Source: JAIVJG01 sp964236735
Lineage (GTDB): Bacteria; Acidobacteriota; Blastocatellia; Pyrinomonadales; Pyrinomonadaceae
Direction of reading: 5' to 3'
NCBI GenBank assembly: GCA_964236735.1
Contig: CAXSFM010000001.1
Location: 186,001-250,000 of the forward strand
DNA length: 64,000 nucleotides
The position numbers and the translations under genes were made by a program. Shown here piece by piece: positions 8,019 through 16,554 of this stretch. Each line of letters begins with the position of its first letter. The stretch's first letter is position 1. The notes beneath the pieces were generated by a model. It had not been told where the DNA came from. It worked only from the letters and a program-made list of their open reading frames with translations, and did no database searches.

Positions 8019-8984
8019 TTATCTCGTGTAGCCGTTCGGATGGTAAATCCGTCCTCCGTCGAGGTCTGCCATGATCTTTACTTTATGAAAGCCCTTCTCA
8101 GTATGTGTCGAAAGATAAGTCAATGCGAATTGTCTGGAAAGTGACGTGCTGATGTCTTTTAGATATGGCTCAAAGTTGACGGGCGCGTCAAACAGTTGGA
8201 GAAACGAGCGACCGCCGGTTTCGTCCGAAAGACGATTGAGAGAGCTTTGTCCGTTACCATCGAGGAGACGGTTTGAACCGCCGGCGGTCGGGGCATAAAT
8301 AGTATAGACGGCAACTCCGCGACGTTGCGACTCATTGATGGCGCGCTGTAAGTCCACGCTCTGTGTGGGCAGCGAGCTTTCGATGCCGCGCGAGATGTCA
8401 ACGCCATCGCTGATGAGCAGCACCGCACGCCTGCCGATTGGCTGCGACTCGAATCGCTTGAGCGCGTCGCGTGTCTCTGCGTAAGGATTATACGGGGCGG
8501 AATAGGGCGAGCCGACCGGGATGCGTAGAGATTTGGCGGCGCGCTCAAGGTCTGCGGTGAACTTTTGTCTCACTTGAAGCGAGCCGATATGCAGATAACC
8601 AACCATCACGCGCGAGCCGGGAGGAAGGCTACGAATGAAAGCCGAGAGGTTTTTTAATTCGTTGCCAACCGACGAAACCAGATCGTCCTGAATCAGAATT
8701 TCCAGCGTCAGAGGAGATTGCGGCGCGGCTCGGGTCGTCAGTATCTCTTGTTTATCTCCATCTTCAAGGATGGTGAAGGCATCTATATATTGCAACTCGG
8801 CTTGCGGTTCGCGCTTCTCAGGCAGGCGTAACGTGACGGGGATGGTGATCGTCTGAACCGCGCCGCGCTTGCCCTCGTTGTCGTCTAAATCCGTCCGTCG
8901 TTGCGCGTCAACGATGCACTGCGCGAAGTTGCAGACAAAGATTAACAGCAGCGCGCCCGCGATTATTTTACCGGTAACTTTCAT
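8019..8984 (-). CDS. VWFA-related (acidobacterial-type) secreted protein
   Basis: Secreted protein with a von Willebrand A-like domain of the kind abundant in Acidobacteriota. The ATG at 8984 has AGGAGA five bases upstream and opens a signal peptide (KVTGKIIAGALLLIFVCNF). A larger frame reaching 9197 lacks both features. The domain spans roughly residues 60-300, with ILIQDDLVSSVGNEL at the metal-site position and AVLLISDGVDIS in the core. The metal-site DxSxS is not intact (DDLVS), so divalent-metal binding is doubtful. The role is unknown; adhesion or protein-protein contact at the cell surface is usual for the fold. Confidence 0.88.
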   Translation of the reverse strand: MKVTGKIIAGALLLIFVCNFAQCIVDAQRRTDLDDNEGKRGAVQTITIPVTLRLPEKREPQAELQYIDAFTILEDGDKQEILTTRAAPQSPLTLEILIQDDLVSSVGNELKNLSAFIRSLPPGSRVMVGYLHIGSLQVRQKFTADLERAAKSLRIPVGSPYSAPYNPYAETRDALKRFESQPIGRRAVLLISDGVDISRGIESSLPTQSVDLQRAINESQRRGVAVYTIYAPTAGGSNRLLDGNGQSSLNRLSDETGGRSFLQLFDAPVNFEPYLKDISTSLSRQFALTYLSTHTEKGFHKVKIMADLDGGRIYHPNGYTR

Positions 8985-9179
8985 CACTTCTCCTGCGACT
9001 GTATTACGGAAGCCAATGCGCTTCATTATAACTTGTCGCTCGACAGAAGCGTTATCCTGCAAGCCGCTTTTGGGAAGGCTACGGTTCGTGTTAGGTTTGC
9101 GGAGAGCTACAGCCACGACCGGACGCATGTTAGATTCCACGACGCGCGCCGCTGAAAATTCATCCGGCGCATTTGAGCG

Positions 9180-9980
9180 ATGCAGAAAACTTCTCAAGAC
9201 AATTTGACGGCTGGCGAGCGGATGACAGCCACGCTTTTGCGTCTGGCTCCGTGGCTCGGCTTTCTTTTCGTCGCCTTGCCTCTGCCGTTCTATTTCCTGC
9301 TGCGCTATTTCACCGCCACGGAAGAGCAGGGCGTCTATATGCTGCTCACGCTGACCTCGCTGGCTGCCGGCTCAATCGCCGGACTAATCGTGGCTCTGTT
9401 TTTCGTTTTTTACAGGATGCGTTGGTTGAAGAAACTTCGCAACCGGCTCGCGGCTGACGGCGTGACCGCCGACGAACTTTCGTGGTTCATGCCGGAACTA
9501 ACCGCCGCAGAGCGTCGCACGTTGAAGCAGATGGAAGGCCAGAATCTTCTCCTCGCAGATGCTTATCGTGAAACGCTGGCGGCGCGCGTGACGGCGGCGC
9601 GCGTCATCGCGAGCAGCAAGCGCGAGGCGGTCGCCGTCGAGACCCGTTTGCGACGCGCCTCGCAATTTCAAAGTCAGGGCAGCGCGGCGCTCTCGAAGGA
9701 ATTGCAGAGCGACCGCACGCGGCTTGCCGACATCACCCGAAGCGCCAACGAGCAACGCGCAGAAATCGAGACGCGCCTGCAAATGATTGAAACGCTCGCC
9801 AGTCGTCGTGTCAGCGAAGCGGAAACCGAGCAGGCGCTTCAACGACTCGGAGTCGCACGCGATTATGAGCCGCTCGGCCTCACGGCGGCGCAGTTGGAGC
9901 AAGAGGAACACGCACAGAGACAAGATGAATTGCAGCAAATAAGCAGCGCTGACGATCAGACATCTCGTCTTGCACCATAA
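9180..9980 (+). CDS. Uncharacterised membrane protein with coiled coil
   Basis: Two hydrophobic segments (about residues 24-45 and 53-80) form a membrane hairpin. A cytoplasmic tail of about 180 residues follows, rich in Ala, Arg, Glu and Gln with heptad-like spacing, suggesting a coiled coil. No enzymatic motif is visible. The gene is divergent from the VWFA gene, sharing a short upstream region. A 17-bp hairpin closes it at 9993. I do not recognise the family. Confidence 0.7.
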   Translation: MQKTSQDNLTAGERMTATLLRLAPWLGFLFVALPLPFYFLLRYFTATEEQGVYMLLTLTSLAAGSIAGLIVALFFVFYRMRWLKKLRNRLAADGVTADELSWFMPELTAAERRTLKQMEGQNLLLADAYRETLAARVTAARVIASSKREAVAVETRLRRASQFQSQGSAALSKELQSDRTRLADITRSANEQRAEIETRLQMIETLASRRVSEAETEQALQRLGVARDYEPLGLTAAQLEQEEHAQRQDELQQISSADDQTSRLAP

Positions 9981-9992
9981 TGTCTTTGCTAC

Positions 9993-10034
9993 TTTGCGAC
10001 TTGGCGTGAAATATATCTCACGCCAAGTCGCAAA
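9993..10034. terminator. Bidirectional terminator hairpin
   Basis: TTTGCGACTTGGCGTGA (9993-10009) and its exact complement at 10018-10034 form a 17-bp stem with an 8-base loop between two convergent genes. Only short A and T runs flank it. Confidence 0.75.
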
Positions 10035-10050
10035 TTGATTCATTCACCAT

Positions 10051-10896
10051 TCAACCCGCCAGATTTTTATCACGCTCGTCGAAGTCCGTCAAACGATAAA
10101 CTCCGTCCGCGAGGCGGATCGCAAAGCCCTCTGCGACGAGCGCGCGATTGCCCAACCCCGCGTCGGGACGTGACAGTCCCGACACCTTCGCCAGTTCACC
10201 GCGCAACGTCATCCCCGCCCCGACGAGAAACGCGCGCGCCACTTCACGCAAAGCCGCCTCACGCGAAACACGCTGCGAAAGCTCTTCCGCGAATCTCCCT
10301 TCCGCCAGCATCCAGACGTATGTGAACCAAGGCTCGTACAGCACTTCGCCGGGAATGACTTTCAACGTCCTCTGCAACTCGTCCAGCGCACGAGTCAAAC
10401 GCGCGCGGTCACCGACTTTTGAATCGTTTCGCAAATCGGCGGACGCCATCTCCCACTCACGACGCAAGACCTTCAACACGGCGCGCGCATCCGCCGACAA
10501 CATGCTCGCTTCCCTCTTGCGCGGCACGCCCCACAACGCATTGAAATGTGGAATCAAACGCGGCGCGACGAAGATCGAACGCCCCTTGATGAGCTTCGCG
10601 TAATAGACGCGACCGCGCCGCATCACCTCGTCCTTGATGCGCCAGGTGAGACTGCTCTCGGCATCCTTCTGGACGTTGCGCGGCATGTGCGCGTCTCGTC
10701 GCCCGCACACGGCGACGTAGAGCGAAGGGCCGGGACGCCGCGCGTCCGTCATCGCCGCGCAGTAACCCACCGCCTCGATTAGCTTTTCGGCGGCGAGCGC
10801 ATCCTCCACGCGACGCTCTTCTTCGCGACGCCATACCCGGTCGCGATATGCTTCCACTTCATCCGGTAACGGTGAAATCGTTGAATTTGCTGCCAT
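10051..10896 (-). CDS. AlkZ-like winged-helix protein
   Basis: The 281-residue product looks like the AlkZ-related branch of winged-helix proteins linked to HTH_42 DNA glycosylases. Typical pieces are LTWRIKDEVMRRGRVYYAKL in the first half, APRLIPHFNALWG, then a winged-helix-like region (LSADARAVLKVLRREWEMAS to LDELQRTLKVI), EPWFTYVWMLAEGRF, and a C-terminal HTH-like end. AlkZ unhooks DNA cross-links, but the catalytic QxQ-type motif of true AlkZ is not evident, so base excision is not shown. I chose the ATG at 10896; a TTG at 10929 would add 11 residues. Single gene, convergent with its neighbour. Confidence 0.65.
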   Translation of the reverse strand: MAANSTISPLPDEVEAYRDRVWRREEERRVEDALAAEKLIEAVGYCAAMTDARRPGPSLYVAVCGRRDAHMPRNVQKDAESSLTWRIKDEVMRRGRVYYAKLIKGRSIFVAPRLIPHFNALWGVPRKREASMLSADARAVLKVLRREWEMASADLRNDSKVGDRARLTRALDELQRTLKVIPGEVLYEPWFTYVWMLAEGRFAEELSQRVSREAALREVARAFLVGAGMTLRGELAKVSGLSRPDAGLGNRALVAEGFAIRLADGVYRLTDFDERDKNLAG

Positions 10897-11103
10897 TTCT
10901 GCCGACCATCCTTGACAAACTCTTGCCAACCTTGTTTAATCAAAGTTGCTGTTATTCCATTGAATAGAGCAGCGCCACTAATTTGATTTTGACGGGAGAC
11001 ACTGAAGAGCGTTTCTCACACGCCGCAGAAACTGTTTCCGCCCACGCCACACAGCCCGCCGCACAATCATTTCAGCCTTCAGTTCCAGCGGAGGAGGTAC
11101 ACC

Positions 11104-13725
11104 TTGCCAGCATCACTTCAAAGTTTTTCACGGATTGCTTCGCTCTTCCTCTCGCTCTGTTTACTTTCGGCTCCGGTCGCCGCCTTCACGTCCAAAGGCC
11201 AGAAAGATTATAAGCTGGGACTCGACCACGAGGCAGCGCAGCAATGGGAAAAGGCCGCTGAAGAATTCGCGCTCGCCGTCTCCGCCGACCCGTCGAACGT
11301 CGAGTATCAACTGCACTACCGCCGCTCGGTCTTCAACGCCTCGCAGGTCTTCATGCAGCAAGGCGCGACGCTCTACGAGCGAGGCGAGTATCTCGCGGCC
11401 TACAACGCTTTCAGACGCGCCTACGGGTACGACCAAGCGAACGAACTAGCGCACTCGATGATGGAGCGCGCGCTACGCCTGCAACTCAAAGACAATCCGG
11501 CTGGCGACGAAACAAACGTCACGCGCAAAACCGCGCCGGAAACTAACATCGCGCCCGCCGCCTACCAGAGGGAATCTCAAAACGTTCCTTCTACTGCGCG
11601 CGGTGTCAACGAAGAGTCGGCCATCACGTCCACACGCTCCGAGCAGTTGCGCGCCATCAACTACAGCGGCGACCTTGAAAATTTCATCAAGTACCTCGCA
11701 CGCCAGATACGCCTCAACGTCATCTTCGACCGCGACTTTCCCAAGCGCAACGTCAACGTTGACTTGCAGGAAGTAAGCGCCGCGCAAGCTCTGGATTATA
11801 TTTTTCTCACGCAAGGATTATTTTTCCAGAAGCTGACCGCGCACACAATTCTCGTCGCCGATCAGACGAAACGCCCGCAGTATCAACAACTCGTGCTGCG
11901 AACTTTCTATCTCTACAACGTCGAACCGAACGACGCGCGCCAGTTGATACAGGCCGCGCTGCCGCCCCAGTCAGGCCGCCAGCCCGTCATCACGCCGAAC
12001 AAATCCACGAACAGCATCACCGTCCGCGACACGCCTGAGAACGTGCGGCTCGTCGGCAAAATTCTCAAGAGCATTGACAAGGAACGCGCCGAAGTCGTGA
12101 TGGACGTGAACATCTACGAAGTGTCGCGCAACGACTTGATGCAGTTCGGCAATCAACTCGGCACGGACACGACGCTCCAGAATCTCGGCGGCATCCAGAA
12201 AGGTCTGAACGTCCTCGCCGGAAGCAGTTCGACACTGTTGCAGGGCGCGGCAGCTTTAGCCGGGCCGACCGCACTCGGCGCGGCGCTCATCATTCCCTCT
12301 TCGACCTTGAGCGCGTTGCAGCGCAAAGACAACACGCGCCTCATCGCCTCGACGCAGGTACACGCCTTCGACGGCGAAAAGTCCACCGCACACATCGGCC
12401 AGCGCGTGCCCGTGCAGACCGCTTCGGTGACATCGTTCGGCTCCGTCAACACGGGCGACAACAACACGCAACCCGGCGTTACGCCCGGACTCTTCGGCGG
12501 CAGCGGCTATCCCGTCATCCAGTATGAAAAGACGGGTCTGACGCTCGAATTCACGCCGCAGGTTTTCCCGGACCTCGACGTACAGGTCAAGATGAGCATC
12601 AAGTCGAACGACGTGGCGAACGCAGGCGGCTCGACGCTCACGCCGACCTTCACCGAGCGCGACATCGAAGGCACGGCGCGCATCCAGAATAATCGCACGA
12701 TGATGATTGCCAGCGTCGCGCAGAATCAACAATCGCACGGGCGTCAGGGATTGCCCGTGCTCGGACTCGTGCCCATCTTCGGTCGCCTCTTCACGGCTCC
12801 GCGCCGCAACGATACACAGACCGACATCGTCATCGCCGTCACGCCGCACGTCATGCGCGCGCCCGTCGTGACTCCGCGCGATGAGGAAGTTCATCCTTCC
12901 GGCACTCTGCAAAATCCGAACAGCGACACGCTCGAAGCGATGTTGCAGGAAATCACGCGCGACGAGCAACTCGCATCCGCGCGCCTCATTCCAAAAGTCT
13001 CGGACGTGCAAATCGCCGATGCAGCCATGCCTGACTACGTGCCCGCGCCCAAAGCCTTGATGAAAGATGTTTCCGCTCAAGCAGTAAACAATATCCCGAC
13101 GGACAATGCCTTGCTCGTTCGTCATGTCGCAGAAGAGCCGGCGACTGCGCTCAACGACGCGAGCATCAATCTCTCAGCATCTACGCCTTCGCACTCCAAT
13201 GCACAGCCGACGCCGATGGTGCGCGCAAGGTACACGCAACCATTAGCGATTCTCGCACCTGCGACAGAGCGCGTCGCCGCCGATGTTAAATCTCTTCCGC
13301 GTAGTGCGGCGGAGTTGCGTCTGCCCAACGATTCACAGGCATTGCGCGTCGGCGAAAAACGTCAAGTCAAACTTCTGCTCAAGACGGATGCGCCGCTCGA
13401 TCTCATCGCGCTCTCATTACATTTCGACCCGCGCATCCTGGCTGTGCGCTCGGTCACGCAGGGGAATTTAATCGGTGGTATCACAGGCGCGACGACGCTC
13501 CGACAAATGGTGTCGCCTGAAGGTCTCGCGCTCATCTCTGTCGCAACGGCTCCCGGTTCAGCATCCATCACCGGCGCGGGTGTCCTGTTGGTAATTGAAG
13601 TCGAGGCTTTATCGGAAGGCACAAGCGCACTCAATTTCGGCGCTGACGATGCACATCTGCAAACAACGGACGGACGAGAAATTCTCTTGAAAGCTTCAGC
13701 GGGAGAAATTTCCGTCGTGCGTTGA
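11104..13725 (+). CDS. Secretin (GspD/PilQ-like) with TPR N-terminus and cohesin-like C-terminus
   Basis: Outer-membrane channel protein of 873 residues. The TTG start at 11104 has a good GGAGGAGG six bases upstream, followed by a signal peptide (SLFLSLCLLSAPVAA). Residues about 30-135 look like TPR helices. About 185-255 is a secretin/TonB short N-domain (AINYSGDLENFIKYLARQI), about 265-330 an N1-type domain, and about 335-590 the secretin core ending in DIVIAVTPHVMRAP. A linker leads to a cohesin-like beta domain at about 735-870 (LLKTDAPLDLIALSLHFDP). No other type II secretion or type IV pilus gene is nearby, so it is an orphan here. Confidence 0.88.
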   Translation: MPASLQSFSRIASLFLSLCLLSAPVAAFTSKGQKDYKLGLDHEAAQQWEKAAEEFALAVSADPSNVEYQLHYRRSVFNASQVFMQQGATLYERGEYLAAYNAFRRAYGYDQANELAHSMMERALRLQLKDNPAGDETNVTRKTAPETNIAPAAYQRESQNVPSTARGVNEESAITSTRSEQLRAINYSGDLENFIKYLARQIRLNVIFDRDFPKRNVNVDLQEVSAAQALDYIFLTQGLFFQKLTAHTILVADQTKRPQYQQLVLRTFYLYNVEPNDARQLIQAALPPQSGRQPVITPNKSTNSITVRDTPENVRLVGKILKSIDKERAEVVMDVNIYEVSRNDLMQFGNQLGTDTTLQNLGGIQKGLNVLAGSSSTLLQGAAALAGPTALGAALIIPSSTLSALQRKDNTRLIASTQVHAFDGEKSTAHIGQRVPVQTASVTSFGSVNTGDNNTQPGVTPGLFGGSGYPVIQYEKTGLTLEFTPQVFPDLDVQVKMSIKSNDVANAGGSTLTPTFTERDIEGTARIQNNRTMMIASVAQNQQSHGRQGLPVLGLVPIFGRLFTAPRRNDTQTDIVIAVTPHVMRAPVVTPRDEEVHPSGTLQNPNSDTLEAMLQEITRDEQLASARLIPKVSDVQIADAAMPDYVPAPKALMKDVSAQAVNNIPTDNALLVRHVAEEPATALNDASINLSASTPSHSNAQPTPMVRARYTQPLAILAPATERVAADVKSLPRSAAELRLPNDSQALRVGEKRQVKLLLKTDAPLDLIALSLHFDPRILAVRSVTQGNLIGGITGATTLRQMVSPEGLALISVATAPGSASITGAGVLLVIEVEALSEGTSALNFGADDAHLQTTDGREILLKASAGEISVVR

Positions 13726-13788
13726 GCGCGACGCGAAGATAACTATCAAAAGATGTTGCTGACGAGCAATTCGTTCGTCGAATGATAA

Positions 13789-13831
13789 AAAAGGTCAGAG
13801 GCCGGTGTTTGAAGCCGGCCTCTGACCTTTT
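13789..13831. terminator. Bidirectional terminator hairpin
   Basis: The arms 13789-13805 and 13815-13831 are perfectly complementary (17 bp, 9-base loop), with an A-run before and a T-run at the end. It lies between the secretin gene and the convergent Asn-rich protein gene. Confidence 0.88.
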
Positions 13832-13868
13832 ATGCGAGAGTTTATTGTTGAGCTTCGGTCGCTGAACT

Positions 13869-15515
13869 TTACCTGTTCGGCGAACTCGCGCGAATCGTCA
13901 CTTCCGTCCCGGAGAGCAGTTCGAGATCGTCACGCCCCTGTGCATATACAGAACCCGCGCCGGCTCCCGCGCCGACGATGGCTCCGATGGCCGCGCCCTT
14001 GCCGCCGCCCGCGATGGCTCCGATGATCGCGCCCACCGCCGTGCCGACAACAGCGCGTTGCTCGGTCGTCTTCGTGCGGCTGTCTCCGTCGCGCACGCTA
14101 CCCTCGTTATCCACCTGCACGGTCTCGCCGCCATTCGTGCGCGCGCTTTCGATGTAGCCTGCGAACTTGTAGCTCTGGCCGTTGCGAAGTCTGATCGTGT
14201 CGAGGTTGAAAAAAATTTCCGAGCGACCCGTGACGCGACCGCTGCGATTGACGTTCCCCACCGTTCCTTCGATGGTCGCGCCCTCATAGTCCGCAGGCGC
14301 GCGCACTGTCATAGTGAAACGGTCGCCGTTGCGCGCGTCCTTCGTGCTCAGATTGGTGTTGAGCGTGGCGACGAGCGAAGTGCCGTTGGCAACGATGAAG
14401 TCATTATTCGACCCGATGCCCGTGTTCGACGGGTAAATGCTCGTGTTGCCGTTGTTGCTGTTGTTGCCGTTATAGATGCCGAAGTTCGCCACATCAGACG
14501 TGCGCTCATAGAAGTTCTGCACGACGATGGGACTCTGGCCGAGACGGTCGTTCCAGATTTGTCTCGTCACGCGCAGCCGTCGCCCGCCCTCGATTGGTTC
14601 AAACGTCACGCTGAAATCCGTCTCGCGCGAGCCGGACGAACTGACGATCAACTGGTCGCCGTTAAGACGGGCGCTGACGCGCGACGTGTTGCCGTTCGGG
14701 AGTTGCTCATTGCGCTCGCGTCCGTCGGCATCGAAAGTCGTCTGCGGAGCGCGCGACGAAGCGATGGCGACGGACATGCCGCGTCGCTCGATGGCGATCA
14801 TCTCCGGCGATTCAAGACGCGACATCAATCTACCCGAGACGTCCTGACGCTCGTTATAAGGCAGATTGCGCGTGGCGCGGTCGGCCACATCGCGCGGGTT
14901 GTCACTGCGCGTCACGTCGAGCCGGTAAGTGCCGTTCAGACGCCCGCCCAGCGCGCCATTGTTGTAAGTATCCCTCGGCGCAGGATAGTTATTCGCCGGG
15001 TAATTGTTCGAGTTCGGGTAACTATTCGAGTTTGGATAATTGTTCGAGTTCGGGTAATTGTTCGTCGTGTTCCAGTTCGACGACACGCCGTAAGCGTTCG
15101 CCAGCGCGGTCAGGTCTGTGCGAACAAGCGCCCAGTCGTTGCGGACACGCAGGTTGACGCGATTGCGTGTCACGAAACTGTTGATGTCGGACGCCTGTCG
15201 CAGCACGTTCTCGACATCCGTCGCGGTCGCGTTGCGATTATTGAAACGCTCGCGCAGTTGCTGCGTCGCGCTCGTAAAATTTCTGACGAAAGAGTTGATG
15301 TCGTCTTCCGCGCGCGTGCCGTCGTAACGACTGCGGTCAAGCCCATTATCGAGAGTGCTCTGGAATCTCTCGGCGGATAATTCGACGCGCCGGAGCAACT
15401 GCTCGATCTGGCGATCATTGATCCGGTTTGTACGCCTTTGCGCTTGCGCCGTCATGCCAAGACTGAGCAGTCCGAGTACGAGTAACAGCGAAATTGTTTG
15501 TCTTATTTTATTCAT
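13869..15515 (-). CDS. Secreted Asn-rich protein with glycine-zipper C-terminus
   Basis: A signal peptide (NKIRQTISLLLVLGLLSLGM, cleavage near AQA) starts at the ATG 15515; ATGs at 15521, 15530 and 15545 are possible alternatives. Next comes a helical Arg/Asn-rich region, then hexapeptide repeats of the NSNNYP type (15003-15062). A central beta-rich domain and a second Asn-rich linker follow. Near the C-terminus is a glycine zipper (VGAIIGAIAGGGKGAAIGAI), commonly seen in outer-membrane-inserting proteins. It is probably periplasmic or outer-membrane associated; the function is unknown. Low-complexity stretches suggest rapid evolution. Confidence 0.75.
   Translation of the reverse strand: MNKIRQTISLLLVLGLLSLGMTAQAQRRTNRINDRQIEQLLRRVELSAERFQSTLDNGLDRSRYDGTRAEDDINSFVRNFTSATQQLRERFNNRNATATDVENVLRQASDINSFVTRNRVNLRVRNDWALVRTDLTALANAYGVSSNWNTTNNYPNSNNYPNSNSYPNSNNYPANNYPAPRDTYNNGALGGRLNGTYRLDVTRSDNPRDVADRATRNLPYNERQDVSGRLMSRLESPEMIAIERRGMSVAIASSRAPQTTFDADGRERNEQLPNGNTSRVSARLNGDQLIVSSSGSRETDFSVTFEPIEGGRRLRVTRQIWNDRLGQSPIVVQNFYERTSDVANFGIYNGNNSNNGNTSIYPSNTGIGSNNDFIVANGTSLVATLNTNLSTKDARNGDRFTMTVRAPADYEGATIEGTVGNVNRSGRVTGRSEIFFNLDTIRLRNGQSYKFAGYIESARTNGGETVQVDNEGSVRDGDSRTKTTEQRAVVGTAVGAIIGAIAGGGKGAAIGAIVGAGAGAGSVYAQGRDDLELLSGTEVTIRASSPNR
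15003..15062. repeat. 18-bp in-frame tandem repeat
   Basis: Three and a third copies of an 18-bp unit (ATTGTTCGAGTTCGGGTA and variants) lie inside the secreted protein gene. On the minus strand they encode the hexapeptide series NSNNYP/NSNSYP, so copy-number change would keep the frame. Confidence 0.9.
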
Positions 15516-15969
15516 CTTCATGTTCTCCATAGTTAAATTTTTCATGTTGGCTAGATGTGTTTTTAACGATGACTCGATTCGATTAACGAGCATCGCGCCA
15601 CAATTACATCGGGGAGTTGCGTGGATTCCACAAGAAAACTTTTAGCATCATGCGCTGGCTTGAGATGAAACTAACAAGCAAGCCTTATGCCGACATCACT
15701 CAAAGCCATGTTTCTTGTTCACAGCACGGGGAAATAATGGAGAGAGTTGAGCTTAACTTTGTGATTCCATAGGCCGGCATAGGGTTGCGTCTTTTTAAGA
15801 TAATTCAACCCCCGCCTCGCTTTTCGCATTTGCATTGCTGTACTAAACGAAGCTTTTCTGTTCGGGTTAAGTACAAGGCACGCTCTCACTTGAATGTTAT
15901 TAAATTCAACTTGAGTCTATGACCCCGCGCCGAACGTCGTGCTATGCTATGAATGTTTGGAGAGGTTTG
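15516..15969. other. Intergenic region, no gene seen
   Basis: About 450 bases lie between divergent genes. I see no gene. Imperfect inverted copies of GCAAGCCTTATGCCG (near 15680) and CGGCATAGGGTTGC (near 15774) are separated by about 80 bases, which may be chance. The AT-rich stretch near 15890-15915 probably holds the promoter of the OsmC gene. Confidence 0.35.
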
Positions 15970-16413
15970 ATGAAAGAAAAAAGAGCCGAAGCCGTCGTCA
16001 GTTTTGCAGGTGATGATCTGTTCGTCGGCATCACGCCGAGCGGCCACGCGCAAGTGCTGGAATCAAATTCCGAACGCGCGAGCGCCGCCTCGCCGATGGA
16101 GTTATTGCTCATCGCGCTTGGCGGTTGCACGGGCGTGGATGTGGTCTCGATCTTACGCAAAAAGCGCGAGCGTGTGACGGCTTATCATGTCGAAGTTCGC
16201 GGCGCGCGGCGCGACGAACACCCGCGCGCTTTCACACGAATGATAGTTCACCACGTCGTGCGCGGATACGGACTTTCCGAAAAAGCCGTCGCGCGGGCGA
16301 TAGAATTGTCCGAAACGAAATATTGCAGCGTGGCCGCCACACTCCGTCCGGGCGTCGAGTTGGTGTCGAGCTTTGAAATCGTTGAAGAGACGGACGGGCG
16401 CGACGATGTTTGA
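15970..16413 (+). CDS. OsmC-family protein
   Basis: Small cytoplasmic protein of the OsmC/Ohr superfamily, which commonly reduces organic hydroperoxides using two cysteines. The layout fits the family: SPMELLLIALGGCTGVDVV with the first Cys, then KYCSVAATL with the second Cys in the C-terminal half. The ATG at 15970 has GGAGAGG just upstream and gives 147 residues, the usual length; the longer frame from 15919 is not supported. It belongs to the YhfA-like/OsmC branch rather than clearly to Ohr. A single gene, with the lytic transglycosylase following after 140 bases. Confidence 0.9.
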   Translation: MKEKRAEAVVSFAGDDLFVGITPSGHAQVLESNSERASAASPMELLLIALGGCTGVDVVSILRKKRERVTAYHVEVRGARRDEHPRAFTRMIVHHVVRGYGLSEKAVARAIELSETKYCSVAATLRPGVELVSSFEIVEETDGRDDV

Positions 16414-16554
16414 AGATGAACGTCTCGACAAGATTTCTTTCGTCGCCTCCGGCTGACGCGCAGCCCTGTGCCGGCATCGTAACAAACAACAACGCGACTG
16501 GCGCGTGCGGCTCTCCCGTAAATTCGTAATCATTCTTTCTCGCGCTCTTCTGGA

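Noticed and set aside
12256..13125. 289-residue open frame on the minus strand
   Set aside because: Antisense to the secretin gene; His/Arg-rich shadow composition.
14058..15380. 440-residue open frame on the plus strand
   Set aside because: It is antisense to the secreted Asn-rich protein gene, has Arg/Val/Ala-biased composition typical of a GC-rich shadow frame, and no ribosome binding site or motif.
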